From positions 31,307 to 74,751 of the forward strand of contig PLYR01000048.1 in assembly GCA_003153435.1 (NCBI GenBank): DNA of 43,445 nt, written 5' to 3'. The position numbers were made by a program, and so were the translations under genes. The notes under the pieces were generated by a model, which was given only the letters and a program-made list of their open reading frames with translations, ran no database searches and had not been told where the DNA came from. This DNA is from Bacteroidota bacterium (GTDB lineage: Bacteria; Bacteroidota; Bacteroidia; Palsa-965). Shown here one piece after another: positions 7,450-15,498 of the stretch. Numbering within the stretch: position 1 is the stretch's first letter; the number at the start of each line of letters is the position of its first letter.

Positions 7450-9336
7450 CTATTTTATGATTACTTTAAAAACCCGTTGATATTCTGCATTTCCCACTCG
7501 CACAAAGTAAGGAGCCGGGGCTATGCCATTCACATTTACCCTGGTTTGAATAGCATTCACGACAGGCTTCCCAGTCTGACTACTCAACTGCTTGCCGACA
7601 AGGTCAAAAAAATCAACCTGGACTGGAGCATCAGATGGAAGTTTAGTAGCAATCACATTTAAATAATCGTCAGTCTGATAGATCTTGAATTCAGAAAGAT
7701 CAATTGGGTTTGTGATACCTGTGGGGCTGGTAATCGCAAATGAAAAGATTCGGGTAGCTTCCGATCCTGCGCCATCATATTCATTTGTATTCCAAAAAGT
7801 GGTATTATCTGAAGGGTCCAGAGTCATTTCGGAATAGTCGCCCCACCGATTGCCACAGCTCACAGCAGGGCTGGTGCCGGAGACAGCTGAAGTTTCAGTA
7901 CCTGTCATCATTCCTGGTGTGTCAGAAGATAATCTCCCGGTGTATCGTATTCCCGGATAAACGGAGCTGCCCGATACACTGTAAGAGAGCCCGATGCTTC
8001 CATTTTGATCCATACATATACTTCCATTCCATCTGCTCAGTCCATCGGCAGGAGCATAGGTTCCTTGCTGATAAATACTCCAGGACTGACCAGCTGCTGA
8101 TTGTCGTAGTTCATACCACCTGATTCCCGAAACCAGTCCTCCGGTGTTTACAGAATTACAAAGCACCACCGAATTATAACCAGTAAACACCATGAAGGGA
8201 GTTCTGAAATTGAAGGTTCCATCGAGTGCATCGAGACTATTTGCGGCACCTGGCTGAGAGATTTCCTGCTCCGTTCCTCCCGTGAAATAAGCATTAAATG
8301 TAGCAGGGGAGAGAGAATCGGAAGCCGTAACGACGAGTGTTTTGGCGGTAGTGTCATGAACAAGTTTGTAAAGAATAATTTTATCAGAATACCCTCCTGA
8401 ACTCAGGTTCTGAAAAAACACAAGATACTCCGGCGAACCATAAGGTGGCAATGCAGAAGCATCACAGTCGAGTGTCTTGGCAGATGAATATAAAGAGTTA
8501 TTTCCAGCAAAATAATAAGGAGAGGAAGGAGTATGGGTAAGGATCATTCCTGCCGATTGCTTTCCCGCAATCATTCTGGTTCTGTCCAGGACTACCACTC
8601 CTTCAGGATCAAACTGTCCGGTCATATAATAACCATCACTCCAGATAGAGAATTTAGGATAATCGGGATAGTTTTGAGTGGTCCAGGCGGCCTGAGAGAA
8701 GTTATATACGTAATAAGCTCCGGTAGCGTCCCCGGTTTTTGAAATAGCCACTGAAAATCCACATGGAGCCGTGGTAGTCTGAAACTCCGTAATCACCCAT
8801 CTGTCAGCGAACTTATCATACAATACAATAGGATCACCATCATCATTCGGGATATGCGGAAAAAGCGAAACCAGGTCAATAATTCCTGTGAGTGTGGTTC
8901 CTGTTTTACTAAAAATCTGGTAGGACGAATTAATCGCTTGAACATATTGAGTGAGGCCCACGGCTCCATCCGGATCCGGAGGGCAACCATTGCTGGTTGG
9001 TGTATTCTGTCCGTCAAAATTAATTAGAGGAGCAGATAATCCGAGCGTACCTTGCACCGTTTGCCGAATAGGATCAACAGTTTCTGGTTTCTTTTTAAAG
9101 TCCTTAGGTTTTGGGCGTCTTGCTTCGCGCGCTAATTCAAGCTGCTCATGATGTGCAGCTGCAAGGGCTCGTTGAGCATCGGTTTGTAACGGCATATCTC
9201 TTACCGGAATGGATTCATAAAATCCAGTATTTAACGTATAGATTCCTCCATCTGTTTTATTACCAGAGGTCCCTTGAGCAAATGAAGAAGCAGAAAGCAG
9301 TATTCCTGCAAACCAAAGCATGCATTTATTTTTCAT
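7450..9336 (-). CDS. T9SS type A cargo protein, large secreted beta-rich protein of unknown function
   Basis: This 628-residue protein starts with a signal peptide (MKNKCMLWFAGILLSASSFAQ) and ends with a Por-type T9SS sorting domain of about 80 residues: FKIYQTDDYLNVI, a VDFFDLVGKQL strand, and closing PYFVRVGNAEYQRVFKVIIK. It should therefore cross the outer membrane by type IX secretion. The main body (residues about 90-540) is Gly/Ser/Tyr/Trp-rich, with conserved-looking segments such as NGCPPDPDGAVGLTQYVQ, DRWVITEFQ, and CGNRWGDYSEMTLDPSD, which recur in a widespread family of secreted proteins without assigned function, probably beta-propeller-like. It stands alone; the nearest co-directional gene is 125 bases downstream. 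Confidence 0.85.
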   Translation of the reverse strand: MKNKCMLWFAGILLSASSFAQGTSGNKTDGGIYTLNTGFYESIPVRDMPLQTDAQRALAAAHHEQLELAREARRPKPKDFKKKPETVDPIRQTVQGTLGLSAPLINFDGQNTPTSNGCPPDPDGAVGLTQYVQAINSSYQIFSKTGTTLTGIIDLVSLFPHIPNDDGDPIVLYDKFADRWVITEFQTTTAPCGFSVAISKTGDATGAYYVYNFSQAAWTTQNYPDYPKFSIWSDGYYMTGQFDPEGVVVLDRTRMIAGKQSAGMILTHTPSSPYYFAGNNSLYSSAKTLDCDASALPPYGSPEYLVFFQNLSSGGYSDKIILYKLVHDTTAKTLVVTASDSLSPATFNAYFTGGTEQEISQPGAANSLDALDGTFNFRTPFMVFTGYNSVVLCNSVNTGGLVSGIRWYELRQSAAGQSWSIYQQGTYAPADGLSRWNGSICMDQNGSIGLSYSVSGSSVYPGIRYTGRLSSDTPGMMTGTETSAVSGTSPAVSCGNRWGDYSEMTLDPSDNTTFWNTNEYDGAGSEATRIFSFAITSPTGITNPIDLSEFKIYQTDDYLNVIATKLPSDAPVQVDFFDLVGKQLSSQTGKPVVNAIQTRVNVNGIAPAPYFVRVGNAEYQRVFKVIIK

Positions 9337-9671
9337 AAGTGATGTTTATTAATAGAAGGGAAAAAAGTTTGTGCAAATAAATATGCTGAAAAGTAAATTT
9401 AGGTTATTAGGATCTAATAGCCCAGACTTTGTTTGCTGACAAGCTCTTTCGAATTGTTAATGTATTGAAAGTCAGTTGATTTGTACATATGCTGGTTAAA
9501 CATGATTATTAAGATGAGAATTATAAAATTCAACAGAATATCCCTGGATTAATAAAATGGTCTTTCCATTAAGCCTCAATCAGACTTAGAGTCAATTTAA
9601 AAAGATTATCCTATATTTACCGCGTTTCAGGTCAGGTTAGCTCTGGCTGGACTGATAAATCTCCACATCTC
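9337..9671. other. Intergenic region between divergent genes
   Basis: This 335-base AT-rich stretch separates two divergent genes and must hold both promoters. On the plus strand TATATTTA at 9612-9619 is a near match to the -7 box and lies 52 bases before the porin-like gene. I see no coding signal, hairpin terminator or repeat here. Confidence 0.6.
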
Positions 9672-10391
9672 ATGAAAAAACACAAAAATCTGTTTCTGAT
9701 TGCTGCTTCAATCCTTCTAACGGTATTAACGGCTGAAGCTCAGTCGGCTGATCCCGCAGCAGCGCCTAAAAAAGGCGCACTGGAAATCGGAATTACGGTG
9801 ATTCCCCAAATGTCGGCATTGAGGAATATGAGCGATGAGAGCAGCCACTTTTTCAGTTATGAAAACACTTTTTCTTATGCCGGTGGCATCAGTGCTCAAT
9901 ATCTATTTACGGAGAAGGCGGGTATTGGATTGGATCTGCTTTATTCTATGCAAGGTCAGAAGTACAGCTATCAATGGGTGGAGTATTACAAGCAGCTGGA
10001 CTATATAAAGATTCCTTTGATGTTTGTTTACAAGGAGCCTATTGGTTCCAAGCATTATTTCGTAGCCAAAGTCGGCCCTCAAATCGGTCTGCTCAGCAGT
10101 GCCGTACTTGCAGATCAGAGTGGGCATACAATCGGCACAAACACAAAATCAGAATACCAGGGAATGGATTATAGTATGCTAGTTTCATTCGGATTGAGCT
10201 TTAAGGCATCTGAAAAACTAGCATTTGATTTGGGTATAAAATATGATTACAGCTTTTCGAATGCCGAAAACACAGGTAACAATGCAGAAATTAATACCAA
10301 TGCAGCGTCTACCGGCACCGCAATAAACCGTCCGGGTACCTATAACAGTACTTTCGGCCTCTATTTAGGAGTTAAATACTGTTTAAAATAA
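9672..10391 (+). CDS. Outer-membrane beta-barrel (porin/PorT-like) protein
   Basis: This 239-residue protein has a signal peptide (MKKHKNLFLIAASILLTVLTAEAQ) followed by about 200 residues of alternating polar/hydrophobic strands typical of the eight-stranded OMP_b-brl family: GISAQYLFTEKAGIGLDLLYS, YIKIPLMFVYK, KVGPQIGLLS, LAFDLGIKYDYSFS, and a final STFGLYLGVKYCLK strand with aromatic residues at the end. The pattern YIKIPL.. is common in PorT-like proteins. The ligand and role are unknown. It is monocistronic and ends in a strong terminator. Confidence 0.88.
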   Translation: MKKHKNLFLIAASILLTVLTAEAQSADPAAAPKKGALEIGITVIPQMSALRNMSDESSHFFSYENTFSYAGGISAQYLFTEKAGIGLDLLYSMQGQKYSYQWVEYYKQLDYIKIPLMFVYKEPIGSKHYFVAKVGPQIGLLSSAVLADQSGHTIGTNTKSEYQGMDYSMLVSFGLSFKASEKLAFDLGIKYDYSFSNAENTGNNAEINTNAASTGTAINRPGTYNSTFGLYLGVKYCLK

Positions 10392-10408
10392 ATCCCTCCG
10401 CATTACAG

Positions 10409-10441
10409 AAAAGGCATAAACCAAGTCGGTTTATGCCTTTT
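10409..10441 (+). terminator. Intrinsic terminator
   Basis: A perfect 14-bp stem, AAAAGGCATAAACC, with a 5-base loop, pairs with GGTTTATGCCTTTT and runs into more T residues. It lies 18 bases after the porin-like gene; being A/T-flanked on both sides it could also end transcription from the opposite lipoprotein gene at 10464. Confidence 0.9.
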
Positions 10442-10463
10442 TATTTATGCACTGCCTTGCTCT

Positions 10464-10826
10464 CTAAGGGCAAACAGTAATTTCTTTTATGGTCACACCT
10501 GGGCAACAGGAGACGGAATGTCCGTCACAAATCATGATGCAATCACAAAGCACTCCCGGTGCCGGTTCGTAGAGGATAGTCAGACGTTGTCCGCTGTGGA
10601 TCGAAACACCAAAATGTGTTTTCACAGATGCGGAGTCGGCAATCAGACAAGGTTCTGTTCCGTCGGGTATGAAAAGATATCCGCAATGGCTTTTCAGGAC
10701 CGTAGCGTTGCCACACTTTATGTTTCTAGGTGGATTGATGTTCTTACTCAGATTTTCCCGGTTACAGGACCCGAGCAGAAGTAAGAGCTGCATAGATGCA
10801 GTCAGGAGCAGAAATTTGGTTTTCAT
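10464..10826 (-). CDS. Cysteine-rich small lipoprotein
   Basis: This 120-residue protein begins with a lipoprotein signal (MKTKFLLLTASMQLLLLLGSC, lipobox LGSC), so Cys21 is probably lipidated. The mature part carries nine further cysteines, clustered near the end (LCDCIMICDGHSVSCCPG), suggesting a disulfide-knotted periplasmic or surface domain or a metal site. I do not recognise a family. It lies 99 bases downstream of another small lipoprotein on the same strand and may belong to the same transcript as the sigma-factor module further upstream. Confidence 0.75.
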   Translation of the reverse strand: MKTKFLLLTASMQLLLLLGSCNRENLSKNINPPRNIKCGNATVLKSHCGYLFIPDGTEPCLIADSASVKTHFGVSIHSGQRLTILYEPAPGVLCDCIMICDGHSVSCCPGVTIKEITVCP

Positions 10827-10925
10827 AAATGTTTAGATTAAGTGTTCTTTTAATAAGACATGCATATACTGAATAAGCTGCATCCCAATGAAAATTATTT
10901 TTGTTTCTTCAAATCACTTATATCA

Positions 10926-11375
10926 TTACTGCCTTTGCATCCTTCGGTACTTCTTTCCACTGTAATTAGCAGAAGGGTATGTAAGCAGAAATAAACCGGG
11001 TGCTTTGTATTGAGCATGTGAAACGTCTTTGAAAGGATTTAGGGGGCCAATCGTCGGTTTAAAGGTCGAGTCTGTATAAATCCCATTGATGTAAAGGCTG
11101 TCGGGAGTAAGACTGAACTTGGCTGCCATATAGTACTGATAAATCAATACATCCACTCCCCGGGTCTCGTGAATGAAAACGGAATCGGTTCTGAAGACCA
11201 GGTTCCAGATGCTATATGTGTCTATTGCCATAAGACTGGTATCTTTTTCAATCCAATGACCACTCAACTCAGCAGCAGTGATTGGTTGTGCTGGGGCAGG
11301 GCCTGGAACTGCGTTTCGCTTGCAAGAGGAAAAAGGGAGAGCAGATAAGAAGAAAAGGAACAGGAGTCGTTTCAT
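10926..11375 (-). CDS. Small lipoprotein of unknown function
   Basis: This 149-residue protein has a short lipoprotein signal (MKRLLFLFFLSALPFSSC, lipobox FSSC) and a Pro/Ala linker, then a domain beginning with LSGHWIEKD. That opening and the later strand pattern (IWNLVFRTDSVFIHE, FSLTPDSLYI) resemble lipocalin-like small Bacteroidota lipoproteins, which usually read 'L.G.W....' at this place. It sits 97 bases downstream of the sigma-factor-linked membrane protein, in the same direction, so it may be a target or accessory of that system. Function unknown. Confidence 0.72.
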   Translation of the reverse strand: MKRLLFLFFLSALPFSSCKRNAVPGPAPAQPITAAELSGHWIEKDTSLMAIDTYSIWNLVFRTDSVFIHETRGVDVLIYQYYMAAKFSLTPDSLYINGIYTDSTFKPTIGPLNPFKDVSHAQYKAPGLFLLTYPSANYSGKKYRRMQRQ

Positions 11376-11472
11376 GGGATCAGGTTTTGGAAAGTATTAA
11401 GTCTCTTTTATAATAAGACTTACTCCTTTCTCAAACGCTGCATCCTTTCGAAAACTATATTATTTCTACTAA

Positions 11473-12891
11473 TCAGAATTTATAAAGAAGGCTACCTTCC
11501 AGTCCAATACCATAGCTGTGCTGTCCCAGGAAATAGGAATGATCAAAAATGGAACTGATTCCATAAAAAGTTTTGGAACAGAGTTGTACCTGGAAATGCG
11601 TACCGAAGTCTTTCGCAACCCCGAGGTTCAGTTCAGGAACAAAAACCCATCTATTCAAAGGAGTGCCGCGGTAATTTTGTGCATATCCGTACTCGTAAGG
11701 GTTCCTGACAAATACGGTGGTAGCATCGACCAAATAGTTCGACTGCAAGGCCAATCCCATCTTGAGTTGTACATACCGGGTGGGAATTAACCTATTTCCT
11801 TCCAGAGAAAGGTTCAGGTATTTAAATTTATTCTGGTAGAGTGGTGAGGAAGCTGTATTTGATATCACTTGCACAACGGTGAAGTTAGGATTGACACCCC
11901 CTCCACCTGTGTTTACATAAGTGACCGAGGTGGTATTACCAGGTGCCTCCACCGGACGTTCCTGATAGTTGTATTGAAGATACCCTGCTCCGAGCAGGAA
12001 TTCCCATTGGTAATTGTATAGCAATCCTGCTTTTATTCCGGTTCCGTAATTGATAACACTAGCTTTGGAATTATTTCGGGCAGAGATATAGTTATCGGAG
12101 AAAGCATTCTGGTTTGGATCGGATGAAGGCTTACTTTTTAAAGCAAAGGAAGTAAGCTGTGGGGTAAAACAGATGCCTGCCACATACTGAATAATTTTCC
12201 TCGGTTTTTCTTTCTCCGGAGATACAGGAACTGAGGCTGAAGCAGTCGCTGTGCTGCTTACTGTTTTCGCTGTATCGTGAATGAGGTTAATCACCGGAGC
12301 TGCTTCCTGTTTTACAAGAGATGTTGATTCTGTTTTAAGATCGGAAGTCAGAGAAGTAAGTTGTTGCTCTTTCACCGGGGATGGATGTGTCTCGGAAGAC
12401 ACCATAGGAGTGGTTGTTTCAATCGTCTGGGATGAGCCTACTGGAGAAGAGGAAGGCGCTACCGGAGGTTTCTGGTTGGTTGCCTTGTCGGAAACGACCG
12501 GTAATGAATGGTGTGAAACAACTGAATAAGAAGCGGGGGGTGCATCATGTTTGGTTTCGGGCAGAGATGCTGACGAAGTGGTTGTGGATGAGGGAATGAC
12601 CTGACCTGAAATTTTGGGTGTGTTAGTTTTTACCTCCGGGAGGTTTTTGAAATCGGAAAGAATTTGAACAGAATTGTTTTCTTCTTTGGAAGAATGAGAA
12701 TGGAGAAGAACGAGTATCCCGGATACGACAAACAGACCCGCGAACAGGTAAAAGAAAACCAAACGGCGTTTCTTCTTCTTTTCCTGTTCCAACTTTTGCA
12801 TGGTTCGATCGAAGGATGAAATCCCAGGTTGGATCTCCACTCCTTCTTGCGATTGCCGGATAAGGCTATCAATGATTTCGTCGCTTTTCAT
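11473..12891 (-). CDS. Putative dual-membrane-spanning anti-sigma factor (inner-membrane helix plus outer-membrane barrel)
   Basis: This 472-residue protein has an unusual layout. Residues 1-42 are polar and Lys-rich with no signal peptide (a cytoplasmic domain), residues about 43-63 form one hydrophobic helix (LVFFYLFAGLFVVSGILVLL), residues about 70-230 are a Ser/Thr/Pro/Lys-rich linker, and residues about 235-472 look like an outer-membrane beta-barrel with alternating strands (YQWEFLLGAGYLQYNY, YVQLKMGLALQSNYL, YGIGLEGSLLYKF at the end). Such single polypeptides reaching both membranes, encoded next to ECF sigma factors, have been described in Bacteroides as dual-membrane-spanning anti-sigma factors. 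It begins 2 bases after the stop of the sigma-factor gene, so the two are co-translated. Binding of its N-terminus to the sigma factor is inferred from this arrangement. Confidence 0.75.
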   Translation of the reverse strand: MKSDEIIDSLIRQSQEGVEIQPGISSFDRTMQKLEQEKKKKRRLVFFYLFAGLFVVSGILVLLHSHSSKEENNSVQILSDFKNLPEVKTNTPKISGQVIPSSTTTSSASLPETKHDAPPASYSVVSHHSLPVVSDKATNQKPPVAPSSSPVGSSQTIETTTPMVSSETHPSPVKEQQLTSLTSDLKTESTSLVKQEAAPVINLIHDTAKTVSSTATASASVPVSPEKEKPRKIIQYVAGICFTPQLTSFALKSKPSSDPNQNAFSDNYISARNNSKASVINYGTGIKAGLLYNYQWEFLLGAGYLQYNYQERPVEAPGNTTSVTYVNTGGGGVNPNFTVVQVISNTASSPLYQNKFKYLNLSLEGNRLIPTRYVQLKMGLALQSNYLVDATTVFVRNPYEYGYAQNYRGTPLNRWVFVPELNLGVAKDFGTHFQVQLCSKTFYGISSIFDHSYFLGQHSYGIGLEGSLLYKF

Positions 12892-12893
12892 GT

Positions 12894-13460
12894 TTATCCG
12901 ATGATGTAATTAGGTGCTTGTTCTGAATTTGCCTGAATGCGTGTCTTCAGTAACTTCATCAGCACCTGCCTGGCCCGGGCGTATTGAGAGCGGCTGGTGC
13001 TTTCACTGATATTCAGCTTCTGGGCAATTTCCGCATGAGAGAAATTTTCCAACAAAAAAAGATTGATGACAATGCGGTAGCCCGGAGAAAGTTCGTTCAG
13101 GCAATCGGTAATTTCCTGAATGCTGATTTGCCGGTGCTCCGATTCCGTAAAATCAATGTTCTCCACAATACTCAGGTCGCGCTCGAAATAAATCTTATTT
13201 TTTTCCTTCAATGCAGTGAGTGCTTCATTAACGGTAATCCGTTTGGCCCAGCCTTCAAAGCTACCTTCCCCCCTAAAGCTTTTCAGGTTCATGAAGATTT
13301 TCACAAAAGCATCCTGCATGACATCTTCCGCGAGATCCCGGTCCTGCATATAGCGCATACAGAGTCCCAATAGTTTAGGTGCCAATATGTTGTATAGATT
13401 AGCCTGGGCATTTTTGTCCTGCCGTTTACACAAATCCAGAAGCTTTATAAAATCTTCCAA
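12894..13460 (-). CDS. ECF RNA polymerase sigma factor
   Basis: This 188-residue protein is a sigma-70-family ECF factor. Sigma region 2 is at about residues 20-85 (LCMRYMQDRDLAEDVMQDAFVKIF is the -10-binding helix region; I quote only DLAEDVMQDAFVKIF). Region 4 is at about 118-170 (LSPGYRIVINLFLLENFSH, then the helix-turn-helix EIAQKLNISESTSRSQYARA). The only possible start is a TTG at 13460: the in-frame stop upstream is six codons away and no ATG lies before region 2. A plus-strand CAAATGTA at 13498-13505 is a plausible -7 box. The membrane-spanning protein follows at 2 bases and is the likely anti-sigma factor. Confidence 0.93.
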   Translation of the reverse strand: MEDFIKLLDLCKRQDKNAQANLYNILAPKLLGLCMRYMQDRDLAEDVMQDAFVKIFMNLKSFRGEGSFEGWAKRITVNEALTALKEKNKIYFERDLSIVENIDFTESEHRQISIQEITDCLNELSPGYRIVINLFLLENFSHAEIAQKLNISESTSRSQYARARQVLMKLLKTRIQANSEQAPNYIIG

Positions 13461-13643
13461 GTCAAGCCTTTCTATTCATAAATACATGATCTTCATGCAA
13501 ATGTACTCATAACCAAGCTTTCCACTTCGTTTTTAGGCCATCCTATTTAAAAGACTCCCTATTAGTTAAAACGCTGCATAGCTTTGAAAATTATTTTTTG
13601 AAAAGCAGTCAATATGGAATCATGAAAAAAAAATCTTAAATAT

Positions 13644-13692
13644 TTGCGTAGCCAAACAACTACGCATATATTTGTAGTCAAATGACTACGTA
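13644..13692 (+). promoter_or_regulatory. Promoter with two operator palindromes for the second ArsR operon
   Basis: TTG at 13644-13646, a 20-base spacer and TATATTTG at 13667-13674 form a Bacteroidota promoter. An inverted repeat TGCGTAG-N8-CTACGCA at 13645-13666 fills the spacer. A second, perfect palindrome GTAGTCA-AA-TGACTAC lies at 13674-13689, starting at the last base of the -7 box and ending three bases before the ATG. The layout copies that of the 5580-5632 promoter. Self-repression by the ArsR protein starting at 13693 is inferred. Confidence 0.78.
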
Positions 13693-14013
13693 ATGAACTT
13701 AAGACGTGATGTTTTTCAGGCCATAGCTGATCCAACCAGAAGAGCCATTCTGCTCCTGGTGACTTCCCAGGCGATGACAGCAGGAGCCATAGCCGCAAAC
13801 TTTGACACGGCACGACCAACCGTTTCAAAACATCTGCAAATACTTACAGAATGTGAAATTCTGAAACAGGAACAAAATGGACGGGAAATCTACTATCATA
13901 TCAATGCAAAAAAAATGAAAGAGGTAGCGATTTTTATTGAGCCATTCCGCAAGATGTGGGACGATCGGTTTAACAAATTGGAAAGTATCATGAAAAAGCA
14001 TCTAAACAAATAA
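13693..14013 (+). CDS. ArsR-family winged-helix transcriptional regulator
   Basis: This 106-residue ArsR regulator opens [20 protein letters not shown], has its helix-turn-helix at [20 protein letters not shown] and a wing at [15 protein letters not shown], then a C-terminal helix with [17 protein letters not shown]. It has no cysteine metal site, as for its paralogue at 6039, which shares the A-D-P-x-R-R, RP-x-VSKH and GRE motifs. It leads a run ArsR-SRPBCC-DoxX-YdeI with tight spacing, and two palindromes lie just before its start. Confidence 0.93.
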   Translation: MNLRRDVFQAIADPTRRAILLLVTSQAMTAGAIAANFDTARPTVSKHLQILTECEILKQEQNGREIYYHINAKKMKEVAIFIEPFRKMWDDRFNKLESIMKKHLNK

Positions 14014-14014
14014 C

Positions 14015-14482
14015 ATGGAACACAGAACAAAAATTACGGCTGAGCCAGGAAAGTAAGATTTTGTAATCAACAGAGAATTTGAATTGCCTTTGGAACTGCT
14101 CTTTAAGGCCTACACCGAGGCTGACCTTCTGGAGCAATGGATGGGAACAAAGGTTCTTAAACTGGAAAATAAGAAACATGGAAGCTGGCAGTTTGAAACA
14201 TCAGATGCCAAAGGAAATGTTGTATTAAGGATGAATGGAGCCATTCACGATTTTATTCCGAACCATAAAATTACACGTACATTTGAAATGGAGAACACTC
14301 CGTTCGGGGCCCAGCTGGAGTTTCTGGAATTTGAAAAGCTATCTGACGAGACCAGCAAACTAACCATTCATACCTTATTTAAATCGGCAGAACTCAGAGA
14401 CCAAATGCTCAAGCTAGGAATGGCTCCGGGAATCAATATGGCACATAACCGCCTGCAGGAAATTTTAATCAAACAAATCTAA
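14015..14482 (+). pseudogene. SRPBCC (AHSA1-like) gene interrupted by an in-frame TAA at codon 14
   Basis: From the ATG at 14015, one base after the ArsR stop, the frame reads MEHRTKITAEPGK, then TAA at 14054-14056, then DFVINREFELPLELLFKAYT and onward as a normal AHSA1-type SRPBCC domain (LEQWMGTKVLKLENKKHGSW, then AIHDFIPNHKITRTFEM) to a stop at 14480-14482. The residues before the stop fit the family's usual N-terminus, and the site is normally a polar residue (CAA or GAA would be one base away). So this is a single nonsense change, or a sequencing error, in an otherwise intact gene of 155 codons. Reinitiation at a TTG at 14084 would give a 132-residue product lacking the first strand. Confidence 0.8.
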
Positions 14483-14487
14483 TCAAT

Positions 14488-14865
14488 ATGGAAAAAAAGA
14501 AAAGAATAGCTTACTGGGTCACGACTACACTACTTTGTTTTTTCATGCTGGGCGGGATCGGACAATTATTTCAAGTGAAGCAAATTGTTGAAGGATTTGC
14601 TCCGCTCGGTTATCCAACCTATTTTATCTCCATTATCGGATTCTGGAAAACGATGGCCATCATTGCGATACTGATTCCCAAATTCCCGATGCTTAAAGAA
14701 TGGGCTTATGCAGGTGTGTTTTTTGCAATGACCGGGGCCTCGGTTTCCCATATAGTTATTCATGATAGCGCTTTTCATATCATCGCACCTTTGGTTATTG
14801 CCAGTTTAGCAATCACTTCAAGGTATTTAAGACCGGATTCCCGAAAAGTAATTGAAGCCAAATAA
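14488..14865 (+). CDS. DoxX-like family integral membrane protein
   Basis: This 125-residue protein has four hydrophobic segments, matching the size and shape of the DoxX/DoxX-like family: first helix AYWVTTTLLCFFMLGGIGQL, a GYPTYFISIIGFWKTMAIIA helix, WAYAGVFFAMTGASVSH, and IIAPLVIASLAITSRYL. The G-Y-P-x-Y and the K-x-x-A motif near residue 55 are typical of the short DoxX_2-type proteins often found with SRPBCC and ArsR genes. It lies 5 bases after the SRPBCC gene, in the same operon. The biochemical role of these small proteins is mostly unknown. Confidence 0.88.
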   Translation: MEKKKRIAYWVTTTLLCFFMLGGIGQLFQVKQIVEGFAPLGYPTYFISIIGFWKTMAIIAILIPKFPMLKEWAYAGVFFAMTGASVSHIVIHDSAFHIIAPLVIASLAITSRYLRPDSRKVIEAK

Positions 14866-14871
14866 TAGATA

Positions 14872-15456
14872 ATGGATATGAACCCTAAAGTTGATTTTTA
14901 TTTTTTAAAATCCAAGAAGTGGCAGGAAGAATTGAAAAAATTAAGGACAATTGCCCTGACTTGTCAACTCAATGAGGAATTAAAATGGGGTTGCCCTTGT
15001 TACTCCTATAAGGATAGCAACATCATTTTAATCCATGAATTTAAAGATTACTGCGCTTTCTTGTTCTTTAAAGGGGTCTTGCTGAAAGATTCTAAAAGAA
15101 TTCTGATTCAGCAAACGGCTAATGTGCAGGTGGCCCGTCAGATCCGATTTGCCAGCGTTACTGAAATTGCGAAACTGGAAAAAACATTAAAAGCCTATAT
15201 TTTTGAAGCCATTGAAGTGGAAAAACTGGGCTTGAAAGTGGAACTGAAAAAAACGAAGGAATACCCAATGCCTGAAGAATTTAGGACTGTCCTGGATAAA
15301 AAGCCAGCTCTGAAAAAAGCATTTGAAGCATTAACTCCGGGAAGACAAAGAGGGTATCTGCTTTATTTTGCCTCAGCCAAACAAGCAAAAACCAGGGAGG
15401 AAAGAGTTGAAAAATACACCAAGCAGATTCTCAGTGGCAAGGGTTTGGAGGATTAG
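14872..15456 (+). CDS. YdeI/OmpD-associated (DUF1801-like) family protein
   Basis: This 194-residue soluble protein combines a DUF1801/YdhG-like N-terminal part (WQEELKKLRTIALTCQLNEE, then LKWGCPCYSYKDSNIILI, then KDYCAFLFFKGVLLKD) with a C-terminal YdeI-type helical part (MPEEFRTVLDKKPALKKAFE, then LTPGRQRGYLLYFASAKQAKTREERVEKY). This domain pair is typical of proteins called YdeI/OmpD-associated. Their molecular function is not established. It is the last gene of the ArsR operon, 6 bases after the DoxX gene; a second ATG at 14878 could also be the start. Confidence 0.88.
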   Translation: MDMNPKVDFYFLKSKKWQEELKKLRTIALTCQLNEELKWGCPCYSYKDSNIILIHEFKDYCAFLFFKGVLLKDSKRILIQQTANVQVARQIRFASVTEIAKLEKTLKAYIFEAIEVEKLGLKVELKKTKEYPMPEEFRTVLDKKPALKKAFEALTPGRQRGYLLYFASAKQAKTREERVEKYTKQILSGKGLED

Positions 15457-15498
15457 TATTTCGAATAGTTTCCGTAAATTTCAGAAAAGCTTCAACGC

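Noticed and set aside
14084-14482. Short SRPBCC gene starting at a TTG at 14084
   Set aside because: The upstream codons from 14015 continue the same domain across one stop, so a disrupted longer gene explains the sequence better than a natural short one.
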